64,000 bases of DNA from Staphylococcus americanisciuri. Its GTDB lineage: Bacteria; Bacillota; Bacilli; Staphylococcales; Staphylococcaceae. Positions 1 to 9,878 of this stretch are shown here, one piece after another (position 1 is the stretch's first letter; each line of letters begins with the position of its first letter). The stretch covers positions 62,001-126,000 of the forward strand of contig NZ_JANUXY010000001.1 of assembly GCF_024814435.1 (NCBI RefSeq). The letters are read 5' to 3'. Made by a program: the position numbers and the translations under genes. Below the pieces are notes generated by a model, which saw only the letters and a list, made by a program, of their open reading frames with translations, was not told the DNA's origin and ran no database searches.

Positions 1-591
1 TTAGAACGACATGTGAATAATATTCGTAAGTTTGGTGTCGAACCGGTGATTGCGCTAAATGCATTTATTCATGATACTGACGCAGAATTTGAAGCCGTTC
101 AACAATGGGCAGAAGACAATCACGTTCGCTTATCGTTGACAGAGGTATGGGAAAAAGGTGGCGCAGGTGGTGTCGATTTAGCCCAAAAAGTTCTTGAAGT
201 CGTTGAACAACCTCAAAATTTCAAACATTTATATGAATTAGAACAACCATTAGAAGAAAAGATTGAAACAATCGTTAAAGAAATCTATGGCGGTTCAAAA
301 GTGTCATTTAGTTCAAAAGCACAGAAACAATTAAAACAATTCAAAGACAATGGTTGGGATCATTATCCAATCTGTATGGCTAAGACACAATACTCATTTT
401 CAGATGATCAAACACGTCTTGGTGCGCCATCAGACTTTGAGATTACAATTCGTGAACTTGAAGCCAAAACAGGGGCAGGATTTGTTGTTGCATTAACAGG
501 TGCAATTATGACAATGCCTGGATTACCAAAACAACCTGCTGCACTGAAAATGGATGTGACAGAAGACGGACATGCTATTGGATTGTTCTAG
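1..591 (+). CDS. fhs: Formate--tetrahydrofolate ligase, C-terminal part
   Basis: Open at the left edge, so only the C-terminal 196 or so residues are present; the frame is open from base 1. The enzyme makes 10-formyl-THF from formate, THF and ATP in cytosolic one-carbon metabolism, feeding purine and formyl-Met-tRNA synthesis. The end of the protein contains the family's conserved C-terminal stretch (TRLGAPSDFEITIRELEAK, then GAGFVVALTGAIMTMPGLP and PAALKMDV). It is followed by a good terminator, then by a convergent glycosyltransferase gene, which is the neighbourhood I recall for fhs in other staphylococci. The family is about 555 residues, so roughly two thirds of the gene lies outside the window. 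Identity is secure; the start cannot be seen. Confidence 0.95.
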   Translation, partial: LERHVNNIRKFGVEPVIALNAFIHDTDAEFEAVQQWAEDNHVRLSLTEVWEKGGAGGVDLAQKVLEVVEQPQNFKHLYELEQPLEEKIETIVKEIYGGSKVSFSSKAQKQLKQFKDNGWDHYPICMAKTQYSFSDDQTRLGAPSDFEITIRELEAKTGAGFVVALTGAIMTMPGLPKQPAALKMDVTEDGHAIGLF

Positions 592-612
592 ATAGAAAAG
601 CAATATATTAAT

Positions 613-653
613 AAAAGGGAAAGCGTTACAAAGTGGTAATGCTTTCCCTTTTT
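613..653. terminator. Bidirectional terminator between fhs and sgtA
   Basis: A 17-bp inverted repeat beginning AAAAGGGAAAGCGTTAC (613-629) faces its near complement at 636-652, with T/A runs at both ends. It overlaps the sgtA stop codon, so it can end transcripts from both convergent genes. Confidence 0.85.
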
Positions 654-1536
654 AAGTGCTGAAATGTTTGATGATATCATATGATAAGGCATGTTCATAT
701 TCTTGACGTGTAATCATTCCTTCAATCAACATGCGCTTTAAGATGTATTGTTGTCTACGAATAGAAGGCATTAATTCTTGTTTCGGTCGTATGTTTCCTG
801 CTTCATCAAAAGGGGTGTAATAATAAGGGCTTTGAAGTAAGCCTGTTATGTAAGCAGACTCTGCTAAGTTCAATTCACTGGGTGGTTTACCAAAGATACC
901 GTATGCTGCCGACGTAATACCGGTAATATGATGTCCGTTTGTATCTAACCCAAACGACACACGATTTAAATAAGTGAAAATAATTTCATCTTTCGTCATC
1001 AATTTTTCAATTCGTATCGCATACATAATTTCTTTGGCTTTACGACTATATGTACGCTCATTAGACAAAATTTGATTTTTAATAAGTTGTTGTGTAATCG
1101 TACTGCCTCCAGTAGCAAATTGATGTTGAAAAATATCTTGATAGATTGCACGAATAACGGCTTTTGGCAAGATACCATTATGTAAATAAAATTGATCATC
1201 TTCTGCAGCAATTAATGCAGAAGTAATGTAAGGTGATACTTCAGCTGGTCCTGCGATGAGTGGGGGTTCCGGTGCATTATACAACGCAATAATATCTGTA
1301 TCTGCAGAAGTGATTGTCGGCATCTCAGGTAGTTTAGTTACTTTTTGAATAAGTGTCCGATTATCCAACGTGCGTGATTCAGCAACAATACTTGAAAAGT
1401 AACCAATTACAATAGCTGAAAAGAGCAGTGCAGCTAGGATTAATATGGTAACACATATAAAAAACACATGTTTGATTCGGCGACAAAAAGCATCATAACG
1501 TATTAAAAAGCGATTCAATTGATTTGAGTCTGTCAT
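652..1536 (-). CDS. sgtA: Monofunctional peptidoglycan glycosyltransferase (SgtA type)
   Basis: A 294-residue membrane-anchored GT51 enzyme that polymerises lipid II into glycan strands outside the membrane. It has a short cytoplasmic N-terminus, one membrane helix at about residues 24-49, then a single glycosyltransferase domain. GT51 motifs are visible: the catalytic-Glu motif EDDQFYLHNGI, then GGSTITQQLIKNQ, then the RKAKEI/RIEKL motif. There is no transpeptidase domain, so this is not a class A PBP. The ATG is preceded by GGAGGTGG at 7 nt. The position between fhs and tyrS is where I recall SgtA in S. aureus; the other staphylococcal monofunctional enzyme, Mgt, is encoded elsewhere. Function is known for the family; the SgtA assignment rests on context. 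Confidence 0.85.
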   Translation of the reverse strand: MTDSNQLNRFLIRYDAFCRRIKHVFFICVTILILAALLFSAIVIGYFSSIVAESRTLDNRTLIQKVTKLPEMPTITSADTDIIALYNAPEPPLIAGPAEVSPYITSALIAAEDDQFYLHNGILPKAVIRAIYQDIFQHQFATGGSTITQQLIKNQILSNERTYSRKAKEIMYAIRIEKLMTKDEIIFTYLNRVSFGLDTNGHHITGITSAAYGIFGKPPSELNLAESAYITGLLQSPYYYTPFDEAGNIRPKQELMPSIRRQQYILKRMLIEGMITRQEYEHALSYDIIKHFST

Positions 1537-1606
1537 AACACCACCTCCGTTTTGTCATTATTATAGCATACAACATTTTAATTTTTGTTTTTGTCAAGTC
1601 TACGGG

Positions 1607-1634
1607 TTGACATCCATTTTAAAAAGTCTATAAT
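1607..1634 (+). promoter_or_regulatory. SigA promoter of the tyrS leader
   Basis: TTGACA at 1607-1612 and TATAAT at 1629-1634, both consensus, with a 16-bp spacer. This would start the T-box leader RNA at about 1641. Confidence 0.8.
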
Positions 1635-1640
1635 TATAGA

Positions 1641-1860
1641 AAAATGTATATTGCATTGAAACAGAGACCAAGTAGCGATTGTGTATACAGCAACAGAGAG
1701 TTAGTGGTTGGTGCGAACTAACGTATGGCGATAGGTGAATACAGCTCTTTCATCGTTTCAACGTATGGTGATGAACGTATCATCACAAGAGTATAAAGTA
1801 TGGTGGTACCGTGCACAAAAGTTTGCGCCCTTACATGAAGTAAGCGGTGTTTTTTTATGT
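1641..1860 (+). promoter_or_regulatory. Tyrosine T-box riboswitch upstream of tyrS
   Basis: The leader has T-box landmarks in order: GGTTGGTGCGAAC in the distal Stem I region (about 1704-1717), a specifier loop GAATACAGC with Tyr codon TAC at 1740-1742, and the T-box core GGTGGTACCGTGC at 1802-1814. A terminator stem in the region 1825-1858 is followed by a T run. Uncharged tRNA-Tyr would pair with the specifier and the T-box to favour antitermination of tyrS. The specifier matches the downstream gene, which supports the call. Confidence 0.92.
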
Positions 1861-1872
1861 TCAATTTTATAG

Positions 1873-3147
<1,275 letters not shown>

Positions 3148-3308
3148 AAATGATGGTTATGAGGGATGCATTGTTAGTCGATTATGCAACGTTGGTTTTT
3201 GAAAGATATTGAGAGCCGCCAAGCGTAGACCTGTAATTACAAGTGTCTGTAAAATGAAATCATGTTAAAGTTTTAGAGATAGTTACGCTTTTAAATATAC
3301 TAAGATTA

Positions 3309-3352
3309 GTAGTGAAGAAATCTATGACGGTAGGTAGCTTCACTACTTTTTA
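3309..3352 (+). terminator. Terminator-like hairpin after tyrS
   Basis: AGTAGTGAAG at 3309-3318 pairs with CTTCACTACT at 3338-3347, followed by TTTTTA. It lies 160 bp downstream of the tyrS stop. Confidence 0.7.
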
Positions 3353-3477
3353 TTTACTTGATGTGTTATTGGAAGGTTACTTATTTGTTTATAGTTACTG
3401 CTATATCATTTTCGGGGAAAGAAAATTCTGTTTCGATTGCAAAGTAAGTTGAGCCATGCTACACTCTTTATACATAT

Positions 3478-3540
3478 AAAGCACTCCTGTCTATTGTTTT
3501 TGTGGTTATTAACAATTATGCGGGAAGTGCTTTATTTTTT
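3478..3540 (+). terminator. Second hairpin with T run
   Basis: AAAGCACT at 3478-3485 pairs with AGTGCTTT at 3526-3533 around a 40-nt loop, followed by ATTTTTT. The long loop makes it a weaker terminator candidate. Confidence 0.5.
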
Positions 3541-3552
3541 AACTAATATCCT

Positions 3553-3598
3553 TAAAAACCTTGATTAGATGTATAAAAACATTTAATCAAGGTTTTTT
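3553..3598. terminator. Bidirectional terminator at the htrA side
   Basis: A long stem (AAAACCTTGATTA facing TAATCAAGGTTTT) with A/T runs on both sides. It is about 50 bp past the htrA stop on the minus strand. Confidence 0.75.
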
Positions 3599-3647
3599 GA
3601 CGGAGCTAGGCAGTTATGTCCCAGCTCCTTTAAACATTTTATAGGTT

Positions 3648-4901
3648 CTATGAATGCGATTCGACGAGTGAAACATTAACTTTTTGGGAATGTCCATCAC
3701 GTATAATCGTGAATGTAACAGAATCGCCTGGTTTTTTATTTTTGTAGAGATATGAACGTACATCTGAATCATTTTCTACCTCTTGATCATCTACTTTTGT
3801 GATGATGTCGCCACGTTTCAAATCAATTTGACTGCGTTGTACTTCTGCAACATAGACACCGCTATTTATTTTAAATTGCCTTTGATATGAGGCAGGAATA
3901 TCTGACACGTTTAACATACCAATGCCGACAGATGGGCGTTTTACTTCGCCGTTTTTAACAAGTTGTTCAATGACGAGTTTTACTTCATTACTCGGAATGG
4001 CAAAACCAATGCCTTCAACTTGTGGGGCAGAAATCTTCATCGAGTTAATACCAACAAGATTTCCGTTAATATCTACAAGTGCGCCACCAGAGTTACCAGG
4101 GTTTATCGCTGCATCTGTTTGAAGTACAGTTACTTTATTTGAACCAGCTGATGTTTCTGCATCAATTGTACGCTCGCTGGCAGAAATAATACCAGATGTA
4201 ACGGTATTGGCAAACTCTAAACCAAGTGGATTCCCCATCGCAAAGACGCTATCACCAGTTTTGACTTTTGATGAATCTGCAAAATCAATAGCTTTAATAT
4301 CATTGCGATTTTTAATTTTTAGTACAGCAATATCTGTAAGTGAATCTGTACCTACAAGTTTTGCACTCACTTGTTTGGAGTTATGTAACTGCACTTTGAT
4401 TGACGATGCACCTTCAATTACGTGATTGTTGGTTACGATATATGCTTCATTTTGCGTGCGTTGATAAATAACACCAGAACCGATACCTGATGGTTCAGCA
4501 TTTGTTGTTGATTTACCACGAAGCAAATCTTCTAAGCTTTCCGCTTTTTGTTCGTTAATAACACCAACAATTGAAGGTGATTTATCTTGAATCATTTCGT
4601 TAATAGATTGATAATTTTTCGATTTACCATCTAATAGATTGCCACCTTTGCTGTTTTCTGCGACATTTACATTGGCACCTGATTGACCATCTGAACCCGT
4701 TAATTTTGAAAAGCCACTTACCGCAGCAAATGCTATTAAACCACCGATTAATCCGGCTACAAGAGCAATAAGAATTGTTCGTAGTACGCCTGACTTTTTA
4801 GGGGGTGGTGTTTGATAACTTTGACGATACACATGTTGTTGATTTGTATGCGTTATCCCCGAATTGCTGTCGGACGTCTGATTATAATTATTCGAATTCA
4901 T
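3648..4901 (-). CDS. htrA: HtrA/DegP-like membrane-anchored serine protease
   Basis: A 417-residue quality-control protease expected to face the outside of the membrane. The cytoplasmic N-terminus is Asn/Gln/Ser-rich (residues 1-35), followed by one membrane helix at about 39-62 and a linker. The trypsin-like domain shows His160 (TNNHVIEGA), Asp190 (LTDIAVLKI) and Ser271 (NPGNSGGALVD). One C-terminal PDZ domain covers about 320-415 (RGDIITKVDDQEVENDSD). All three catalytic residues are present, so it should be active. The start has AGGAGGT 5 nt upstream. The position next to tyrS matches the shorter of two HtrA proteins in S. aureus (HtrA1), from memory. The sequence does not show regulation. 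Confidence 0.92.
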   Translation of the reverse strand: MNSNNYNQTSDSNSGITHTNQQHVYRQSYQTPPPKKSGVLRTILIALVAGLIGGLIAFAAVSGFSKLTGSDGQSGANVNVAENSKGGNLLDGKSKNYQSINEMIQDKSPSIVGVINEQKAESLEDLLRGKSTTNAEPSGIGSGVIYQRTQNEAYIVTNNHVIEGASSIKVQLHNSKQVSAKLVGTDSLTDIAVLKIKNRNDIKAIDFADSSKVKTGDSVFAMGNPLGLEFANTVTSGIISASERTIDAETSAGSNKVTVLQTDAAINPGNSGGALVDINGNLVGINSMKISAPQVEGIGFAIPSNEVKLVIEQLVKNGEVKRPSVGIGMLNVSDIPASYQRQFKINSGVYVAEVQRSQIDLKRGDIITKVDDQEVENDSDVRSYLYKNKKPGDSVTFTIIRDGHSQKVNVSLVESHS

Positions 4902-5052
4902 ACAATACCTCCTTCCTTTCTATTATGCGATTTTTAATAAGATTTTGCTAGTCACACGCCATCGGTCTCTAGATGTAGAAGGACACTGCTTGTTGAAATG
5001 AACGTAAAATGATAGAATTTAAAGAGTTAATTTAAAAAAAGAAGGTGTCAGC

Positions 5053-5673
5053 ATGCTTTACAAATTGATTGGGTTAGTGCTGGATTTCATCGTAGCCAAA
5101 CGACTTAAGAACTTAGAAGTTATTGGTAAAGAAAATCAGCCGGCGAATAATGAATATCTCGTTACATGTAACCATGAGAGTTATAACGAAATCATTCTTT
5201 TGGGTGTGGCGTTGCTACCAAATCAAATTCATTTTATGGCGAAACAAGAACTTTTTCAAAACAAACTATTTGGTAAGTTTTTATCAGCTTTAAATGCTTT
5301 TCCAGTTAATCGTGAAAACCCAGGGCCAAGCACATTGAAGATTCCAGTGAAGTTATTGAACTCAAATAAAACGGTGGGTATTTTTCCATCAGGCCATCGT
5401 ACGACTGAAGAAGTACCGCTGAAGCGTGGTGCAGCTACAATTGCGATGCTAGCTAAAAAACCTATTTTACCTGCAGCTTATGTGGGACCTACCAAACTAT
5501 TGGGCATGTTAACTGGCAAAGCTTATATCAAGTTTGGAGAACCTATTGATACAACAACTTTCCCTGAAGGTATGAAACGACAAGAAAAAGTTGAATATCT
5601 CACACAACAAATTAGTGAGCGCACAAAACAACTACAACAAGAATTGAATGCATACGTTCAACCAAAAAAATAA
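5053..5673 (+). CDS. PlsC-family 1-acylglycerol-3-phosphate acyltransferase
   Basis: A 206-residue PlsC-fold acyltransferase, by family a membrane-surface enzyme that transfers a fatty acyl group to a lysophospholipid. The N-terminus is weakly hydrophobic. Motif I reads NHESYNE, so the expected H-x4-D is H-x4-E (His41, Glu46). Motif III appears as FPSGHRT in place of the common EGTRS, and a late ILPAAYVGPTKL block fits motif IV. Divergent motif III forms are common in small Firmicute paralogues. The start has GAAGGTG 5-6 nt upstream. It lies between htrA and a HAD hydrolase. Phosphatidic acid synthesis is plausible, but substrate and exact role cannot be assigned from sequence. Confidence 0.8.
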   Translation: MLYKLIGLVLDFIVAKRLKNLEVIGKENQPANNEYLVTCNHESYNEIILLGVALLPNQIHFMAKQELFQNKLFGKFLSALNAFPVNRENPGPSTLKIPVKLLNSNKTVGIFPSGHRTTEEVPLKRGAATIAMLAKKPILPAAYVGPTKLLGMLTGKAYIKFGEPIDTTTFPEGMKRQEKVEYLTQQISERTKQLQQELNAYVQPKK

Positions 5674-5821
5674 AATGATTAATAAAAGTGTAAACAAGCA
5701 TCAATCGTGCGGTTTACGCTTTTTGTTTATATTGTTATTCGGGGATATCAAGTGTGCGTGGTGTTTAATTATATGCCATGCTATAATACAGTTATCTGAA
5801 TGTTCGGGAAGAGGGGTAGCC

Positions 5822-6946
5822 ATGACAAAAGCAGTGTTATTTGATGTAGATGGTGTATTTTTAGATGAGGCAAGATGTTTTGATGTGTCAGCCTTAACGG
5901 TGTATGAATTATTATTTGACGAAGCATATCTTAACTTGAAAGAAGGCGAATCATTGGCAACATTGACGGATTCGCAAGTCGCAGCGATTCGTGGGGAACT
6001 ATTTGAGAACGATCTCGTGTTACATCGATTGAAATCTCTAGGTATCAATTCTAATTGGGATATGTTATTCATTGTTTTTGCAGTGCATTTAATTGCATTG
6101 CTTGAACCATTGTCTGAAGCGGAGAAAGCAGCATTTTTGGATGAAGATACCTTCTCAGAAACTTCGCTGTCAGCATTGCGTGAACATATTACATATCAAG
6201 GAATTGATTATGCTTTGCCATTAGATTTTTTGAATGACTTGACTGAAGGAAAAGAGCAGATATATCAGTCTTTGAAAGATTATGCAGCACGCATACTTCA
6301 AACAGATGACACAGCATTGTTCGATATTAATAGTCCTATGTGGCAGTTGGCTCAAGAATTATATCAAGAGTGGTATTTAGGAACGACTTTATATGAGGAA
6401 GTTGAAAAGAAAAGCGCTAAAACGACTTATAAAAAAGGTTACATTTATGATGAAGTTGTCCTAGCGTCTGTAGAAGGTATTCGTTCTTTACTACATGACC
6501 TTAAAGAAGCAGGGTATATGATTGCGATTGCGACAGGGCGTACACGTGTTGAGACACTTATTCCATTCGAGTCACTTGGTTTATTGGATTATTTTGAAGA
6601 TAGACATATTGTAACAGCAAGTGAAGTGATTGAGGCTGAGAAGCGATATCCCGACTTGAAACCACTTGGCAAGCCGAATCCATTTAGCTATATTGCAACA
6701 TATAATGGTAATGATTGTGCAAAGTATCATGATTACGCAACGAATCAAACGAATTGTGTGAAGCATGATGAAGTAACAATCATTGGTGATTCACTTGCAG
6801 ATTTAATCAGTGCACAAACAATTAATGCAACATTTATTGGGACATTAACTGGCTTAAAAGGCACTGAGGCAGCCGAAGAACTCGAGGCAAAGGGTGCAGA
6901 TTTGTTAGTCAACAATGTATTAGACGTACGACAACATTTATTATAG
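5822..6946 (+). CDS. HAD-superfamily hydrolase
   Basis: A 374-residue HAD phosphohydrolase of unknown substrate. Motif I is FDVDGVFLDE (nucleophile Asp8, acid/base Asp10), motif II is around IAIATGRTR, and motif IV is IIGDSLADLISAQ. A long helical cap, residues 25-250, separates motifs I and II, which is larger than a usual C1 cap. The reading frame extends upstream to 5648, but GAAGAGGGG lies just before ATG 5822, and motif I must sit at the N-terminus, so 5822 is chosen. Its stop codon lies within the base of a strong bidirectional terminator shared with serA. A metabolite phosphatase is inferred; no neighbour clarifies the substrate. Confidence 0.8.
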   Translation: MTKAVLFDVDGVFLDEARCFDVSALTVYELLFDEAYLNLKEGESLATLTDSQVAAIRGELFENDLVLHRLKSLGINSNWDMLFIVFAVHLIALLEPLSEAEKAAFLDEDTFSETSLSALREHITYQGIDYALPLDFLNDLTEGKEQIYQSLKDYAARILQTDDTALFDINSPMWQLAQELYQEWYLGTTLYEEVEKKSAKTTYKKGYIYDEVVLASVEGIRSLLHDLKEAGYMIAIATGRTRVETLIPFESLGLLDYFEDRHIVTASEVIEAEKRYPDLKPLGKPNPFSYIATYNGNDCAKYHDYATNQTNCVKHDEVTIIGDSLADLISAQTINATFIGTLTGLKGTEAAEELEAKGADLLVNNVLDVRQHLL

Positions 6947-6989
6947 AAACGAAAAACAGACATTCGCCAAAATGTCTGTTTTTCGTTTC
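6946..6989. terminator. Bidirectional terminator overlapping both stop codons
   Basis: A perfect 18-bp stem (6946-6963 with 6972-6989) around an 8-nt loop, with A-rich and T-rich parts inside the stem. It touches the last base of the HAD stop on one side and the last base of the serA stop on the other. Confidence 0.9.
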
Positions 6990-8608
6990 TATTCATATTC
7001 TAGTTCGGTGTCGGGCAGTTGTTGCAATGTGATAGACTTAACTTCTTTTAATCCTGGGATTGATAATAATTGTTGTTGTATCGCTTCGTTGATTGGATGA
7101 TCAATTGACAAAATCATCATGGCACGTCCACCTATTTGTTTACGACCAACGTACATCGAAGCAATATTAATGTCGCATTCGCCTAAGATTTGTCCTGTTT
7201 TACCAATCATTCCCGGTTGATCAGTATGGCGAATAATTAATTGATAGTGTTCTGGTTTAAAATCAACGGCGTAATCATTAATGCGTACAATTCTTGGTCC
7301 AAAGCCATTCAAGACAGTCGTTCCAATTTTGATACGATCGTCTTTGTTAATCAATTCGACTTCAATGTAGTTACTAAATCCTTGTTTATTTTTGTTTTTT
7401 TCAATAGTATACGTGACATTTTGTTCATTCAATAACATGAGTGCATTGATTAAATTGACGTGACTGCCCATATCATGTTGAAGTACGCCTTTAGCTAATG
7501 TACGCGTCATAAGGCTTGTATCATCTAATGCGAGCTCTCCACTATACGTAATATTCATTGTACGTGGTGCTTTTGGTAGTAACTGAATACCAATCTCACC
7601 TGTGATATGTGCAAGATCGACAAAAGGCTGTATCTCATTGGATGGATTGAATATCACTTTTGGTGCATTTACAGCATGTGTGACTTTTTGATATTTCAAT
7701 ATCTCAATGATTTCACCTGCTACCGATATCGCTACTTTTTCTTGTGCTTCAATGGTTGAGGCACCTAGATGCGGTGTGACAATAATCTTTGGATGTTGTG
7801 TGACAGGTGTATTGGCTGCTGGTTCATGTTCAAATACATCCAATGCAGCACTGGCAATTTTTCCGTCGTTCAGTGCATCAATTAATGCTTGTTCATCAAT
7901 GATGCCGCCACGTGCTACGTTGATAATATGTAAATTGGGTTTAGCTCTGTTGAAGAAGTCAGCATTAATCAAACCGCGTGTTTTTTCAGTTAATGGTGTG
8001 TGAACTGTGACAAAGTCCGCCGCTTCAGCAATCTCTTCTACGGATGCACGTGTAAAATTAAGCTCGTTAGCTTGTGCTTCTGTCAGATAAGGATCAAAAG
8101 CAAGTATACGCATCCCAAAGCTTTGCATACGTTTGGCGACACCAATGCCGATTCTCCCAGTTCCAATAACGCCTAATGTTTTCTGATAGAGTTCTGTACC
8201 ACGAAATGATTTGCGATCCCATTCACCATTTGTTAAAGATGCATGGGCTTGTGGAATATTGCGTGCCATACTTAACAACATTGCTACTGAATGTTCTGTT
8301 GCTGATATTGTATTACCATCAGGTGCATTGATGACAATAATTCCTTCTTTTGTTGCGGCATCAATATCAATATTATCCACGCCAACACCTGCTCGAGCAA
8401 CTACTTTTAGTTTTGTAGCAGCTTGTAAGACTGCTCCTGTCACTTGCGTTTGACTGCGCACAATTAAGGCGTCGTAATTACTTATTGTATGAATAAGTTC
8501 ACTTTCTGATAGACCCGTCTGATGTTCAACCTCAAATGCATTATCTAAATACAATTGTTGTAAGCCATCTTCAGAGATAGGATCTGCGACAAGTACTTTA
8601 TAAGTCAT
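6989..8608 (-). CDS. serA: D-3-phosphoglycerate dehydrogenase
   Basis: A 539-residue cytosolic NAD enzyme oxidising 3-phosphoglycerate to 3-phosphohydroxypyruvate, the first step of serine synthesis. It shows the 2-hydroxyacid dehydrogenase fold: a substrate segment at 1-95 and 290-320, and a central Rossmann domain with GVIGTGRIGIGVAKRM. The catalytic Arg is in INVARGGIID and the His in VTPHLGAST. An intervening ASB-type domain and a C-terminal ACT domain (TDQPGMIGKTGQILGE...) follow, as in long-form bacterial SerA, where serine feedback occurs. The upstream aminotransferase overlaps it by 11 bp on the same strand, so the two are translationally coupled. No separate serC or serB is seen here. 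Confidence 0.96.
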   Translation of the reverse strand: MTYKVLVADPISEDGLQQLYLDNAFEVEHQTGLSESELIHTISNYDALIVRSQTQVTGAVLQAATKLKVVARAGVGVDNIDIDAATKEGIIVINAPDGNTISATEHSVAMLLSMARNIPQAHASLTNGEWDRKSFRGTELYQKTLGVIGTGRIGIGVAKRMQSFGMRILAFDPYLTEAQANELNFTRASVEEIAEAADFVTVHTPLTEKTRGLINADFFNRAKPNLHIINVARGGIIDEQALIDALNDGKIASAALDVFEHEPAANTPVTQHPKIIVTPHLGASTIEAQEKVAISVAGEIIEILKYQKVTHAVNAPKVIFNPSNEIQPFVDLAHITGEIGIQLLPKAPRTMNITYSGELALDDTSLMTRTLAKGVLQHDMGSHVNLINALMLLNEQNVTYTIEKNKNKQGFSNYIEVELINKDDRIKIGTTVLNGFGPRIVRINDYAVDFKPEHYQLIIRHTDQPGMIGKTGQILGECDINIASMYVGRKQIGGRAMMILSIDHPINEAIQQQLLSIPGLKEVKSITLQQLPDTELEYE

Positions 8609-9758
8609 GGTGCACCACCTCCATAAAAGCTGTTATTCCTTTACCAATATAATGCTTTTTGCGATAGTTTGTTAATATAACTTCCAATGCTGCGACAAAT
8701 GGTAATAAGTCGAAAGGAGAAATGAATCCCATATGACCTACGCGCAAAATGTGCCCTTTAAGTTGCCCTTGACCGCCTGCAATTGAGATGTTAAACGTTT
8801 TAGCTAATTGTTCCTTTATTGTGACTAATTCATCAGCATCCAGTGGAATAAAGGCAGTGACTGTGGGTGATGCAACATCGTCAGCAACAAGCAAATCAAG
8901 TTGTAATGCTTTTAAAGCATGTCGTACTGCATCACGAATGACATAATGTCGTTGTACCACATGTGCTAGACCTTCAGCTTCAATCATTTTAGCGTATTGA
9001 ACGACACCACGAAAAGCAGGTACATTTGGTGTATATGGCGTTGTATGCGCTTCAAGAGAGGACAGATGTTTTGATAGGTTTAAGTAAAAAGACGGACTGT
9101 CAACTTCTTTAAAGCGTGTGCGTGCACGATCATTATAAGCTACAAATGCGAGACCAGGTGGCAACATCATCGCTTTTTGACTACCAGCAACTAACACATC
9201 AATTGCATCACGTGTCATATCAACGTCGACAGCACCAATGCAACTAACACCATCAACAACGAAGAAGATAGACGCATTGTAGGCTTTTAGCGCATGACCA
9301 AGTTCGGCTACAGGGTGTAATACGGATGTAGAAGTTTCACAATATTGTGTAAAAACAGCTTTGATAGGGTAGTCTAAAGATTGGATAAATGCTAAGACAT
9401 CATCCGTATTGAATGCTTTTCCCCATTCAACATTGAAAACATGCAGATGATGTGCATATTTCTCAGCAATTTGTTGAAAACGTGCACCAAATGCGCCAGA
9501 TACAATGACAACAATATGATCTTCAGGGTTTACAAGATTACGCATGCTTGCTTCTAAAGCACTCGTACCGCTAGAAGTTAAAATAATGACATCATTGGGT
9601 GTGCCGAATGTAGCTTTAAGTCCTGAGAAAGCTTGTTGTGCGATAGCTTCAAAGTCGGCTGAGCGATGCCCAACCATGGGTAAATTCATCGCATTTTGAA
9701 TCGCCAAAGGTACAGGTGTTGGACCTGGCGTTAATAGTAATGAGTGGTGTGTATACAT
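8598..9758 (-). CDS. Class V aminotransferase, serine-synthesis type
   Basis: A 386-residue PLP enzyme of the alanine-glyoxylate/serine-pyruvate/phosphoserine aminotransferase group. Visible features are the N-terminal LLTPGPTPVP signature, the phosphate-binding TSSGTSALEA, VVDGVSCIG carrying the ring-binding Asp169, and Lys195 in GSQKAMMLPPG as the Schiff-base lysine. It overlaps the start of serA by 11 bp, so it is first in a two-gene operon. The context implies it transaminates 3-phosphohydroxypyruvate, or a related keto acid, with glutamate. The start has AGGAGGT upstream. Old database names such as soluble hydrogenase subunit for relatives are misleading. Family is secure; substrate is inferred from context. 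Confidence 0.88.
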   Translation of the reverse strand: MYTHHSLLLTPGPTPVPLAIQNAMNLPMVGHRSADFEAIAQQAFSGLKATFGTPNDVIILTSSGTSALEASMRNLVNPEDHIVVIVSGAFGARFQQIAEKYAHHLHVFNVEWGKAFNTDDVLAFIQSLDYPIKAVFTQYCETSTSVLHPVAELGHALKAYNASIFFVVDGVSCIGAVDVDMTRDAIDVLVAGSQKAMMLPPGLAFVAYNDRARTRFKEVDSPSFYLNLSKHLSSLEAHTTPYTPNVPAFRGVVQYAKMIEAEGLAHVVQRHYVIRDAVRHALKALQLDLLVADDVASPTVTAFIPLDADELVTIKEQLAKTFNISIAGGQGQLKGHILRVGHMGFISPFDLLPFVAALEVILTNYRKKHYIGKGITAFMEVVHHDL

Positions 9759-9878
9759 TTATCATAACCTCCTATGATTAGGTTTTTAATTTTAACAAAT
9801 TTTCAGACAAAAGAACAGGGTATGGAATAGGAATATTATTTTTCTCAAAAAATTCCATTATTCCACATCCAAAAATAC

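Larger units (their letters stand above)
3148..3647. other. 500-bp intergenic region with stacked hairpins
   Basis: No credible gene. It holds three terminator-like hairpins (annotated separately at 3309-3352, 3478-3540 and 3553-3598) and a short GGAGCT...AGCTCC inverted repeat at about 3602-3628, close to the htrA end. Such stacking between two convergent genes may be decayed dispersed hairpin elements rather than needed terminators. Confidence 0.6.

Noticed and set aside
999..1211. Overlapping reading frames inside real genes, such as this one within sgtA
   Set aside because: They lie in alternative frames of well-supported genes, lack ribosome binding sites and resemble no family.
5648..5821. 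N-terminal extension of the HAD hydrolase
   Set aside because: The extension has no ribosome binding site, whereas GAAGAGGGG precedes ATG 5822 and places motif I at the N-terminus.
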